This document shows, piece by piece, positions 9,848 to 18,577 of a stretch of DNA of 64,000 nucleotides. The notes below the pieces were generated by a model, which ran no database searches, had not been told where the DNA came from, and saw nothing but the letters and a program-made list of their open reading frames with translations. How positions within the stretch are numbered: the first letter of the stretch is position 1; each line of letters begins with the position of its first letter. Origin of the DNA: Phycisphaerales bacterium (GTDB lineage: Bacteria > Planctomycetota > Phycisphaerae > Phycisphaerales > UBA1924); NCBI GenBank assembly GCA_019744815.1, contig JAIEUA010000001.1, positions 416,041 through 480,040 of the forward strand, in the 5' to 3' direction. The translations under genes were made by a program, and so were the position numbers.

Positions 9848-9930
9848 GTTGCGCCTGGTTTTTTTTGACCGCTGTGGATGTGGCGTCCCGCGCGGAGGTC
9901 GCTGTGCGGCGGATGTCTTGACCCGGCTGG

Positions 9931-9936
9931 TATGTT
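9931..9936 (+). promoter_or_regulatory. Candidate -10 box for a leaderless transcript (gene at 9943)
   Basis: TATGTT ends 6 bp before the ATG, again without a Shine-Dalgarno sequence. TTGACC at 9918-9923 lies 7 bp upstream of it, and the seven bases between (CGGCTGG) are identical to those before gene 9048. Confidence 0.42.
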
Positions 9937-9942
9937 CCTGGA

Positions 9943-11298
9943 ATGCTCCAGCGGTCGCGGTGCTGTCTTGCCTTGGTGTGTGCCGTGATCGCCCTCGCGG
10001 CGGATGCGTCCGGCGCGGTGACCTCGAATCTCAACGGCTCCGCGCAGACGTCCTCGACTGGCGCGGTCTCGCAATCGTTTTCGGACACTCTCACGGCGGC
10101 CCTGAGCGGTTTGCAGCGTTCGGACACATTCGGGAACGCGGCGACGGTGGACGGGCTGCTGTCGATTCCCAACGGGCGATTCGCGATCGCGAGCGAAGCA
10201 CGGTCGGGGGGTGTGGGCTCGGCGACTGGTTCAGCGAACACCGGGATGAGCGTGACGTGCGTGGCGACCTCGGCGACGCTCCCGATCGGCACGCCGGTGC
10301 AGGTGCGGGTGAGCTGGGCGGCGAAGGGGCGGGTCAACGCCGCGGGGAGCGAGCTGCGGAACGTACAGGACGTGTCGCAGAGCACGTTGTCTTTGCAGGC
10401 GGCGGTCTGGGCGAACGAGGTGGTGATCGAGAATCGGAGCGGCAGCCAGTCTCGGCGGTTGAGTTTGTTCGATCAGTACCAGGTGATCACCAGCGGCGCC
10501 TTGAATCCACTCGACGACTCGTTCTCGAGCGATGTGTCGGTGCTGGTCGGGCAGACGATCCGGATCGTCGGGCAGGGGAGTCTCTCGGGCGGAACGTTCG
10601 CCTTCGCGCCCGCGGCGACGGCCGCGGATCAGCAGCTCTCGTTCGTCTGGGGGCTGACGGCGCTGAACCCGGGCGTGACCATGGTGCTGCAAGGTGAACC
10701 GGGGCAGGTGGCTCCGACGGCGGAGGGCGCGACGCCCGCGGCGGCGACGGCGCTGCTCCCGCCGCGGCCCAGCGGCTCGACCGAGTGCGTCCAGATCACG
10801 ACGGCGCCGATGCCGACGAGCGCGTGCGCCGGCAACAGCGCGATCTTCTCGGTGGCGACGGCCACGGGCGGCGCTCTGACGTATCAGTGGCAGATCGAGA
10901 CCGCGCCGGGCGCCTGGACCGTTCTCGGGGCGGGGCCGACGGCGCTCCCGTGCGGGGGCAGCGCGAGCGCTTCGCCGCCCGGAGCGCCGACGACGACGGT
11001 GCGCGTGACGCCTTGCGCCGGGGTGTCGGTGTATCGGGTGCGCTGCGTGGTTTCGGCGCCCTGCGGTGGGGCGGTCAGCGGCGCGGCGCGGCTTGGGCTC
11101 TGCCCGGCCGATCTGAATTGCGATGGCGTCGTTGATGATGCCGACTTTCAGGGTTTCGCGGGCGCGTACAACATTCTCGATTGCGCCGATCCGGCGATGG
11201 CGCCGGGCTGCCCTTCGGATCTGAACCGGGATGGTTTTGTGGACGATGCGGATTTCACCGTGTTCGCCGCGGCGTACAACGTCCTCGTCTGTGAGTAA
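9943..11298 (+). CDS. Secreted protein with Ig-like domain and dockerin-like tail
   Basis: 451 residues with a signal peptide (MLQRSRCCLALV...DASGA). Residues ~25-280 are Ser/Thr/Ala-rich and of unknown fold, with similarity to the truncated protein at 1-595 around GTPVQVRVSW. Residues ~285-385 form an Ig-like domain with several Cys (CVQITTAPMPTSACAG, then LTYQWQIE). The tail has loops DLNCDGVVDDAD and DLNRDGFVDDAD, the extra loop Cys of the Ig-linked type, and an unusual end, VLVCE rather than Cys-Pro. There is no Shine-Dalgarno sequence; the ATG is 6 bp after TATGTT, so a leaderless mRNA is likely. The tail DNA (11164-11228) matches the tail of the preceding gene (9713-9777) at all but a few of 65 positions. 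Function unknown, presumably surface-attached. Confidence 0.85.
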   Translation: MLQRSRCCLALVCAVIALAADASGAVTSNLNGSAQTSSTGAVSQSFSDTLTAALSGLQRSDTFGNAATVDGLLSIPNGRFAIASEARSGGVGSATGSANTGMSVTCVATSATLPIGTPVQVRVSWAAKGRVNAAGSELRNVQDVSQSTLSLQAAVWANEVVIENRSGSQSRRLSLFDQYQVITSGALNPLDDSFSSDVSVLVGQTIRIVGQGSLSGGTFAFAPAATAADQQLSFVWGLTALNPGVTMVLQGEPGQVAPTAEGATPAAATALLPPRPSGSTECVQITTAPMPTSACAGNSAIFSVATATGGALTYQWQIETAPGAWTVLGAGPTALPCGGSASASPPGAPTTTVRVTPCAGVSVYRVRCVVSAPCGGAVSGAARLGLCPADLNCDGVVDDADFQGFAGAYNILDCADPAMAPGCPSDLNRDGFVDDADFTVFAAAYNVLVCE

Positions 11299-11506
11299 GT
11301 CAACGCCCTGATCCTGGTGCCATCGGCGCGTCACCTGATCGGCAGTCTTCGGTGTTCCCGGCCATGCGAGAGTTCTTTGTCGCTCGGGATCGGTACCGGT
11401 TTGGGCCCGCATCGGTGACTTTTGTCGATGCTGGGCGGAATGCTCTGTGTGGATGCGGAGCTTTCGGGTAGACTGCACGCAGGAGACGGGCTCCCGCCCC
11501 GACAAG

Positions 11507-11551
11507 ACACGCGGTTCACAGACACGCAGTTCACTGGCACGCGGTTCACAG
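11507..11551 (+). repeat. Threefold 15-bp tandem repeat in a 5' leader
   Basis: Three adjoining units: ACACGCGGTTCACAG (11507-11521), ACACGCAGTTCACTG (11522-11536) and GCACGCGGTTCACAG (11537-11551). They lie just upstream of the ribosome site of the PEP-CTERM gene at 11571 and could be an iteron-like regulator site or a replication slip. Confidence 0.8.
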
Positions 11552-11570
11552 GCTCGAGGAGAGACAAGAC

Positions 11571-12239
11571 ATGGCTCACCGACCAATGGCGTCGTTCCCG
11601 GCGTGGTTGCTCATGGCCGTCGCGGGGTCGCAGAGCGGCCTGGCCGCCCCGATCTTTCAGGCGGATGCGACGCGGGTGTTCAACTTCGCGGGCGGCTGCG
11701 ACTTCAGCGTGCTCGAGTCCGACGGCGTGGTGCGCAGTCGTCGCCTGGACTTCATGACGATGAGCCGCACCGCGGGCGCGGCGTTGCCCGTGCCGGGGAC
11801 GCCGATCTTTCTTGACCACGACGAGCACGTGACGTTCGTGATGCGGAAGGGCAAGGGCACGACCCGGCTCTCCATGGACGCCACGATTCAGGAACTGCTG
11901 AGCGCCGACTCGGGCAACCGCGCGGAGGAAGCGGCGCGGCTCTTCCGGGCCGAGAATCTGCGGGCTCAGGCCGTTGACCTGTCCACCGCCGGGAACTCTT
12001 TCCGGTTCCGGTTCAGCCAGTCGATCGGCTCCGTCGGCTCGGCACGATACGAGCCGACCGCCGGGGGCTTCCTGGTCGAAGCGTCGTTCGAGGTCTTCTT
12101 CGATGTGAGCGTTGATGACGGCGCGACGTGGCAGACGATTGCAACGCCGTTGAGCCTTGCGCTCATTCCGGCGCCTTCGACGGCTCTGACCATCCTGGTT
12201 CCTTGCCTCGCGCTCGCCGGGCGGCGCCGTCGCTCGTGA
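11571..12239 (+). CDS. PEP-CTERM-like sorted secreted protein, unknown function
   Basis: 222 residues, start ATG preceded by GAGGAGA. A signal peptide (MAHRPMASF...SGLA) and a C-terminal sorting signal frame the protein: IPAPSTALTILVPCLALAG followed by RRRRS, i.e. a PxPS-type motif, a hydrophobic segment and a basic end, the layout of PEP-CTERM proteins handled by exosortase/archaeosortase-like enzymes. The middle has no recognised domain; residues ~55-100 and ~140-190 look beta-rich, and ~100-135 (LLSADSGNRAEEAARLFRAE) looks helical. It lacks the dockerin-like tail carried by its neighbours, so two different sorting codes occur side by side here. The 5' leader contains a threefold 15-bp tandem repeat (11507-11551). 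Function unknown. Confidence 0.8.
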   Translation: MAHRPMASFPAWLLMAVAGSQSGLAAPIFQADATRVFNFAGGCDFSVLESDGVVRSRRLDFMTMSRTAGAALPVPGTPIFLDHDEHVTFVMRKGKGTTRLSMDATIQELLSADSGNRAEEAARLFRAENLRAQAVDLSTAGNSFRFRFSQSIGSVGSARYEPTAGGFLVEASFEVFFDVSVDDGATWQTIATPLSLALIPAPSTALTILVPCLALAGRRRRS

Positions 12240-12412
12240 GCGACCGGCGGTCGGCCGAAACTCTTTCGCGGCGCAGGCTCGATGCGACCTCGCACCCCGG
12301 AATCGGGCGGGCGAAGCGCGTGCATGCACGCCATCCGCGGCAGATAACCAGCAGCGGACGGGAAAATCCTTGCTGCGGCCGCGGGCTTTGACGCACTGTG
12401 GGCGGAGGAACC

Positions 12413-13597
12413 ATGGCTGCGTCATCTCTCTCAACGTTCGTCGCTGCGTCACTGTCCGCGTGCCTTGTCATGGGCATGCCTGTTGCCTCGGCCGCGTTCA
12501 CGCCCGGGGACTGCATCCATGTCACCATCGCCAGCGGCTACGGCCCGGGCACCAAGGCGGCGGTCATTCTGATCTCGGGGACGCCGTTGACTCTCACGCC
12601 GCTGGTGACGGGCAACGGCATCATCGGCGACGGCGCGTACGACTCGTTTCGGCAGAGCGCGGTGGTGATCCGTGTGCCGGTGGGTCCGCGGCTCGTGTCG
12701 GCCATCAATTCGGCGGGCGCCATCACCGATATCCCGTACTCCGGCCCCCAGGACGCGACGCTCGTCGCGCCGACGGGTGACGGCCGCATCTATATCCAGC
12801 GATCGGGCAAGTGGTCGTACATCGACCACGGCGGGGTGACGCACGATCTGTTGAACGCCGCGGGCACGGGCTTGTTCGTGCAGACCAAGAACTATCGCCG
12901 CGCGTACTACGACCCTTCGACCAAGAGCATCTTCTGCGGCGACGCGATCGTCGCCGGCGCGACGATCACCAAGATCCCGCTGAGCACGGACGGCACCAAG
13001 CTCGCGGCGGCCCCGACCGATCTGGTGCTCAGCACGCCCGGGTTGCAGAGCCCCACCGTCGTCGGCATCTCGCCCGGACCGAGCGGCAAGCTCTTCCTGA
13101 AGATCGACGACAACGGCGGCGGGCTTGCGCCGCGCATGCTATTGCTCGATCCTGCCACCCTGACTCAAACGGTCTACGCCCAGAGCAACTACTTCGGCGT
13201 CGGCGGCGAGATCGCGGGCTGCTACTCGCCCAAGCTCAATGTCGCGCTCGTGGTCGATTCGCTCGCCGATCAGCTCCGCTTCTTTACCATCGGCGCGTCG
13301 GGCGCGGGCACGATCGTGGCCAACACCTCGGGCATCTCATCGGGCGGCGGCAGCGGCGAGAACGCGACGATGTTCGCGATCACGCCCTCGACGGCGGTGT
13401 GCCTCGGCGACCTGAACAACGACGGCTTCGTGGACGACGCGGACTTTTCTCTCTTCGCCGCCGCGTACAACATCCTCGATTGTGCCTATCCCGCGATGCC
13501 CGCGGGCTGCCCGGCGGATCTGAACAAGGACGGCTTTGTGGATGACGCTGACTTCTCGATGTTCGCGGCGGCGTATGACGCGCTGTTGTGTCCGTAA
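12413..13597 (+). CDS. Secreted protein with dockerin-like tail, possibly a beta-propeller
   Basis: 394 residues from the ATG at 12413, which sits 4 bp after GGAGG; the in-frame GTG at 12398 lies upstream of that site and is rejected. The signal peptide is MAASSLSTFVA...PVASA. Residues ~30-320 contain repeated strand-like blocks (TDIPYSGPQDATLVAPTGDG, YYDPSTKSIFCGDAI, SPKLNVALVVDSLADQL) that read like blades of a propeller similar to NHL/SMP-30 folds, but no family was recognised. The tail is canonical: DLNNDGFVDDAD and DLNKDGFVDDAD, four Cys, ending ALLCP. It has its own ribosome site and a 173-bp upstream gap, so it may be transcribed separately from the PEP-CTERM gene before it. Confidence 0.85.
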   Translation: MAASSLSTFVAASLSACLVMGMPVASAAFTPGDCIHVTIASGYGPGTKAAVILISGTPLTLTPLVTGNGIIGDGAYDSFRQSAVVIRVPVGPRLVSAINSAGAITDIPYSGPQDATLVAPTGDGRIYIQRSGKWSYIDHGGVTHDLLNAAGTGLFVQTKNYRRAYYDPSTKSIFCGDAIVAGATITKIPLSTDGTKLAAAPTDLVLSTPGLQSPTVVGISPGPSGKLFLKIDDNGGGLAPRMLLLDPATLTQTVYAQSNYFGVGGEIAGCYSPKLNVALVVDSLADQLRFFTIGASGAGTIVANTSGISSGGGSGENATMFAITPSTAVCLGDLNNDGFVDDADFSLFAAAYNILDCAYPAMPAGCPADLNKDGFVDDADFSMFAAAYDALLCP

Positions 13598-13638
13598 GCA
13601 ACCAGGTTCTCGGACATGGTGGCTGGCACGAAGCCGCT

Positions 13639-13666
13639 TTGATTCGACAGGCGTCCGTGGTATCTT
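13639..13666 (+). promoter_or_regulatory. Candidate sigma70-type promoter for the HAF-repeat gene
   Basis: TTGATT (13639-13644) and TATCTT (13661-13666) are 16 bp apart, about 35 bp before the start codon at 13702. Confidence 0.35.
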
Positions 13667-13701
13667 GGCTCCATCGACGGTCCTTTGCGAGGAGCTTTGC
13701 G

Positions 13702-15321
13702 ATGCGGGGATTGGTTTCGTTGGCGGCGCTGTGCCTGGTGTGTGCGAGCGGTTTGGCCCAACCCACGATCACGCCGTTGGGCGCGCTTCCGGGCGGCACG
13801 GGAAGCAACGCTCGAGGGGCGAGCGCTGATGGGAGCATCGTGGCGGGGTCGGCGAGCTTGCTCGACGCCGGGGTGCTTCGCCAGCACGCGTTTCGTTGGG
13901 TCTATGGCCCGGGCGGCGGCACGATGACTGATCTGGGTGCGCTGGCGCCCGAGAAGTTTTCGTATGGCTTGGGGCTCAGTGGTGACGGCGCTGTGGTGAT
14001 CGGCCAGAGCGGGTCGTCGACGGGCGATCGGGCGGTGCGGTGGACGCAGGCGACCGGGCTGGTGAACCTCGGCGTCCTGCAGCCGTCGGACGCATTCTCG
14101 TACGCCGGTGCGACGAACGCGGACGGATCGGTTGTTGTCGGCTACAGCTTCGGCTTCTCCTCGCTGACGCTGCAGGCGTTTCGCTGGACGCAGGCGACGG
14201 GCATGGTGGGACTTGGGGTCCTGCCGGGGTTCACGAGCTCGGAGGCGACGTGCGTCAACGGCGACGGCACGATCGTCGTCGGGACGTGTTCGCTGACCCC
14301 TGGCGCGACCGGCCCGGCGTTCGTATGGACCTCGGGGTTGGGCATGACGGAGTTGCCGTCGCTGACTCCGCTCACGCCCGCGACGCGCCCGTTCGCGATG
14401 ACGCCCGATGGATCAACGATCGTCGGACTGTCGAGTACCTCGGGCGGGAACCGTGCGTTCCGGTGGACTTCGGGCTCCGGCACTCTTTCGCTCGGAACGC
14501 TTCCTGGTGACACGACTTCGGAGGCCTACGGCGTCAGCGCCGACGGGCTCACGGTGGTCGGACGATCCACGGGCGTGCGCAACAAAGCGTTCGTCTGGAA
14601 TGCGACGCTGGGCATGATCGACTTGCGGGCTCAGCTCGTCGGGTTGGGGAGTGATTTGTCGAACTGGGGCGATCTCCTCGAGGCGCGGGCGGTCTCGGCG
14701 GACAGTTCGGTGATTGCTGGGACGGGCGTGTTTCAGGGCGTGACCCAGGCGTTTGTGATCCGCAACTACCCGACGTGTGTGCCGATTCTCTCGGTGCAGC
14801 CCGAGGATCGTTCGACGTGCGCGGCGTCGACGGTCTCGCTGGGCGTCACTGCAACGGGGCTGCCGCCGCTGTCGTACCAGTGGCAGATCGAGGACGCGGA
14901 GACGCCGGGTGGGTGGCGCACGCTGTTCAACGGGCCGCTGGTGCTCGGAGGCGCGTCGGAGATGTCGGTCGCGATCATCGAGTCGTTCGCTGGGTACAGC
15001 TCTTTGGTGTCGTTCATCCCCGAGATCGGCGGACGGACGACCGCGATCGCGGGGCGCAAGGTGCGTTGCCAGATCAGCAGCAACTGCCAGGGCACGACGA
15101 CCCGCGAGGCGATGCTGAACATCTGCGTGGCAGACATCAACTGCGACGGGTTTGTGGACGACGCGGACTTCCAGTTGTTCACCGTTGCGTACGACATCCT
15201 CGTGTGCGAGGACGCGGCGATGCCGCTGTCGTGCCCGAGCGATTTCAACCGAGACGACGTTGTTGATGACCTGGACTTCCAGGGCTTTGCATCGGCGTAC
15301 AACGAGCTGCTTTGCCCGTAG
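13702..15321 (+). CDS. Secreted HAF-repeat protein with Ig-like domain and dockerin-like tail
   Basis: 539 residues; the ATG at 13702 follows AGGAG at 13690-13694. Signal peptide MRGLVSLAAL...ASGLAQ. Residues ~20-355 hold about seven repeats of the HAF type: an AFRWTxxxGMxxLGxLPG core alternating with ADGSVVVGxS, known as a probable extracellular repeat. Residues ~360-470 are an Ig-like domain with LSYQWQIE and paired Cys. The tail (DINCDGFVDDAD, DFNRDDVVDDLD) has the extra loop Cys of Ig-linked tails and ends ELLCP. A promoter-like pair TTGATT...TATCTT lies at 13639-13666, about 35 bp before the start codon. HAF repeats have no established ligand, so the role on the surface is unknown. Confidence 0.9.
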   Translation: MRGLVSLAALCLVCASGLAQPTITPLGALPGGTGSNARGASADGSIVAGSASLLDAGVLRQHAFRWVYGPGGGTMTDLGALAPEKFSYGLGLSGDGAVVIGQSGSSTGDRAVRWTQATGLVNLGVLQPSDAFSYAGATNADGSVVVGYSFGFSSLTLQAFRWTQATGMVGLGVLPGFTSSEATCVNGDGTIVVGTCSLTPGATGPAFVWTSGLGMTELPSLTPLTPATRPFAMTPDGSTIVGLSSTSGGNRAFRWTSGSGTLSLGTLPGDTTSEAYGVSADGLTVVGRSTGVRNKAFVWNATLGMIDLRAQLVGLGSDLSNWGDLLEARAVSADSSVIAGTGVFQGVTQAFVIRNYPTCVPILSVQPEDRSTCAASTVSLGVTATGLPPLSYQWQIEDAETPGGWRTLFNGPLVLGGASEMSVAIIESFAGYSSLVSFIPEIGGRTTAIAGRKVRCQISSNCQGTTTREAMLNICVADINCDGFVDDADFQLFTVAYDILVCEDAAMPLSCPSDFNRDDVVDDLDFQGFASAYNELLCP

Positions 15322-15547
15322 GTGCAGGCTCGGCCAAACTCGCAATATCGTGCATGACTAGCCAGCCGTCAGGCCGGGAGGGCTGCGCATGGGACGCGGT
15401 CGGGCGTGGAAGACGCTTGGTCGCGGAGCTTTGCGGACGGTGGCGTGCTCAATGAGATTGCGTCTCGACTCTTATCGGCCCTGGGAATCAGTGCGGGGCT
15501 GCTCTGGTCTTGACGCTTCATCGATACTGTTTCGTCGAGGGAGTGCC

Positions 15548-18427
15548 ATGCACAAGAAGTCTCTGTCGTGCCGCGGGAAGCGGATGGGTGTGGTTGCGGG
15601 CGTGATCGCGGGGTCGATCTCGGGCGTGATCGTGTCGTCGGCGAGTGCGCAGTGCCAGCCGCAGTGGAAGGCGGGGGACCAGCAGGGATTGCCGGGCGCC
15701 AACGGGCCGGTGCAGGCGCTGGGCGTGGGTGATCCCGACGGCGCGGGGCCGCTGGGTGATTGCCTGATCGCGACCGGGCAGTTCACCTACATCGGTGATG
15801 CACGCACCTACAGCGTGGCTTACTGGAATCCCAACGCGGTCAGCGGCTCGGGCTGGGTGGCGATGGGGCGCACCGATTCGGGCAGCGCGACGAACATCTA
15901 CGCGGTCGCCAACTGGGCGAATCGCATCCTCATCGGCGGCAGCCTCTCCGGCGTGAACGCTCCGTGGCTCCCGGGGCCGAATCCCTCTTCGGTCGGTGCG
16001 TGGGACGGCACGAAGTGGGTGCCGCTGGCGACGACGGATATCGGCACGACGTGCCAGTCGCTCGCGGTGGTTCCCGGCGCGGGGACAGGGACGCTGTACG
16101 CGATGGGGCGCGATCCTTCGCCGCCGTCGACGCGGGCGCTGTACCGGTATACCTCCGGTCCGACGCTGAGCACCGGCACCTGGACGCCGCTGCTTCCCGA
16201 TGTCCGGGGCACCGCGAACCAGATTGTGGTCTTCAACGGCAGCGTCTATCTGATTGGCAATCTCTACCGCGACCCCTCCCCAAATGTGCGCTTCCAGGTC
16301 GCGCGTTTCGACACGGGAACCAATGACATCGTGCCGCTGCCCTCCTTGGGCAACAACAACGGCACGGTGTACGGCGCGATCGTGTACCAGGACGAGCTGT
16401 ATGTGTACGGCTCGTTCGCGTCGAACGCGGGCGCGCCCGCGAACCGGATCGCGAAGCTGAACGGCGCGGGCAATGGGTGGATCGCGAGCTCGACGACTCC
16501 GACCACGCTGTTCGATGCCGTGGGAGAGGTGCGTTCCGCGGCGGTGTTCGGTGGCACGCTGTACGTCGGAACCAGTCTTGGCACTCGTCCGCTCGTAGTC
16601 CTCCCGGCCCCCAACGGGGCGTGGTCGGCCCCCGCGGCGCCGGTCTCACAATCCAATAACGTGGTGCAGGCGATGTGCCCCTCGCCCGACGGCACGCGGC
16701 TGGCCCTCGGCGGCACCAGCTCGTTCAACTACACCGGATCGAGCGCGAATCGCTTCGCGTTCTACGACCCGGCGAGCAACACCTACGCGCCCGCGGCCAA
16801 GGGGCTGGGCGACTCGGGCTTTGGCTATCCCTTCGTCAACGGCTCGGGTGTGATCGGGAGCAACTTGTACCTGGCGGGCAACTTCTTCGGCATCGGCTCC
16901 GATGCCGCCAGCCACCTTGCCAAGTGGGACGGCACGACGCTGTCGCCCGCGCCCGGGGCGCCGTCGGGATCCATTGAACGCGTGCTCACCGATCCGGCCG
17001 GCGGGGCTCTCTTCTTCGCGGGCGGCTCGACGGCCCTTCGCCGCTACGACGGCGTCGCGACCTCCGGCGTGATCGTGGACTCCGTGCCCGGAAGCTACTC
17101 CAACGGCGTCTTCAGTGTGAACGCGGTCGCCCGGTACCAGGGCAGCCTTGTCATCGGCGGCAACTTCAGCGCCGGTGGTGGCAAGCCCTCGTATCTCATG
17201 CGCCGCACCGGCACCATCGAGAACGGCTCGTGGGATCGGTTCGGGCCGACGGACCCCGGCAACACCGTCACCGCGATGACAGCGTGGAGCCACCCGAGCG
17301 TTGCCGCGGGTGCGCCGCTGCTGGTGATCACCGGGAGCTTTACGAACATCGGCGCGCTCACCGCGCGGGTGGCGGCGTGGGACGGCACGACCTGGCGGGC
17401 CCTGGGGCAGAACAGCTTCGGGGCTGGGTACTCGGCGAACGCCGCCGTCGCGCTGCCGATCCTGAATGGCGATCTGTATATGGCTGTGTACGCCAACGGC
17501 ATCAACGGCAGCAGCACAACCTATCCGGTGCTGATCCGCTACAACCCCGCGACGGATCTCTGGGTCGAGATCCCCCGCCCCGCGGCCAATCCCAATCCAA
17601 TCGTCAGTGGCTTTGGTGTGCCGTCGTCCGCGGTCTCGGCGTTCGGATCGATCTGGCTCGCGACCAGCAGCTACAGCATCACCGGCATGAACGATCTTGC
17701 CAGCGTGCTCCGCTGGGACGGAGTCAAGTGGACCACCTTCGGCGGCGTGGCCGCGCTGTTCCCGCAGGTCAACAGCGTCAACGTCTTCGGCAACGAGATC
17801 GTCCTCACCGGTCTCTTCGGCGTGGTCGGCACCTCGGTCCCGCCTTCGGGTCAGGGCTTCGTCGGCCAAGGCGGCGTGCCCAGCGTGGGATGGGCCCGGC
17901 TCGACACCAGCGGCGGGCTGCCGACGATCGCCACCCAGCCGAGCAACGACTCGTCGTGCGTGCAGGGTTCGTCGAGCTTCACGGTGCTGGGCACCAGCAA
18001 CAACCCGCCGCTGACGTACCAGTGGCAGTGGCGTGAGGTCGGAGGCGCGTCGTTCCAGCCCGTGCTCGCGGGCGCGAACACGCGGTTCAACGCCTCGAAC
18101 ATCAACCAGGCGACGCTGAACATCACCGCGATCAAGAAGGGCGCGAACCTCGAGTTCCGGGCTCTGGTCTCGGACTCTTGCGCCGGACCGGGCAACGGCC
18201 CCTTGAGCAACCCCGCGACGCTCAGCCTCTGTCTCACCGACTTCAACTGCGACAGCTTCGTCGACGACGCCGACTTCCAGGCGTTCGCCTCGGCGTACAA
18301 CATCCTCGACTGCTTCGATCCCACCATGCCCGCGGGCTGCCCGGCGGACATCACCTTCGACGACATCGTGGATGACCAGGACTTCCTGCTGTTTGTGATC
18401 GCGTACAACGCGGTGTTCTGCGAGTGA
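15548..18427 (+). CDS. Large secreted propeller-type protein with Ig-like domain and dockerin-like tail
   Basis: 959 residues from the ATG at 15548, preceded by GAGGGAG; the frame stays open to 15389 but without a leader. The n-region is basic and long (MHKKSLSCRGKRMG), the h-region follows, and cleavage is near SSASAQ. Residues ~40-780 contain many blade-like units (VGAWDGTKWVPL, IAKLNGAGNGWI, LAKWDGTTLSP, VAAWDGTTWRALG, VLRWDGVKWTTFGG), the same theme as the 662-3307 protein but more diverged. An Ig-like domain (LTYQWQWREVGG, ~800-890) precedes the tail. The tail has one normal loop (DFNCDSFVDDAD) and a weakened second one (DITFDDIVDDQD), and ends VFCE rather than Cys-Pro. Probably a surface binding protein; ligand unknown. 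Confidence 0.88.
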   Translation: MHKKSLSCRGKRMGVVAGVIAGSISGVIVSSASAQCQPQWKAGDQQGLPGANGPVQALGVGDPDGAGPLGDCLIATGQFTYIGDARTYSVAYWNPNAVSGSGWVAMGRTDSGSATNIYAVANWANRILIGGSLSGVNAPWLPGPNPSSVGAWDGTKWVPLATTDIGTTCQSLAVVPGAGTGTLYAMGRDPSPPSTRALYRYTSGPTLSTGTWTPLLPDVRGTANQIVVFNGSVYLIGNLYRDPSPNVRFQVARFDTGTNDIVPLPSLGNNNGTVYGAIVYQDELYVYGSFASNAGAPANRIAKLNGAGNGWIASSTTPTTLFDAVGEVRSAAVFGGTLYVGTSLGTRPLVVLPAPNGAWSAPAAPVSQSNNVVQAMCPSPDGTRLALGGTSSFNYTGSSANRFAFYDPASNTYAPAAKGLGDSGFGYPFVNGSGVIGSNLYLAGNFFGIGSDAASHLAKWDGTTLSPAPGAPSGSIERVLTDPAGGALFFAGGSTALRRYDGVATSGVIVDSVPGSYSNGVFSVNAVARYQGSLVIGGNFSAGGGKPSYLMRRTGTIENGSWDRFGPTDPGNTVTAMTAWSHPSVAAGAPLLVITGSFTNIGALTARVAAWDGTTWRALGQNSFGAGYSANAAVALPILNGDLYMAVYANGINGSSTTYPVLIRYNPATDLWVEIPRPAANPNPIVSGFGVPSSAVSAFGSIWLATSSYSITGMNDLASVLRWDGVKWTTFGGVAALFPQVNSVNVFGNEIVLTGLFGVVGTSVPPSGQGFVGQGGVPSVGWARLDTSGGLPTIATQPSNDSSCVQGSSSFTVLGTSNNPPLTYQWQWREVGGASFQPVLAGANTRFNASNINQATLNITAIKKGANLEFRALVSDSCAGPGNGPLSNPATLSLCLTDFNCDSFVDDADFQAFASAYNILDCFDPTMPAGCPADITFDDIVDDQDFLLFVIAYNAVFCE

Positions 18428-18577
18428 CGATGGTCGCCATCGGGCGGGCGCGAAGGTTCCTTTGTTTGGGATCTGTCGGCAACCGAGTCGGCGGTCACTT
18501 TCTCCTTGTACGTGGTGTGTTCCGGTGGTAGCTTGATACCACCGCGGCACTCCGCCGCGCGTGCAGGGGAAAGACGC

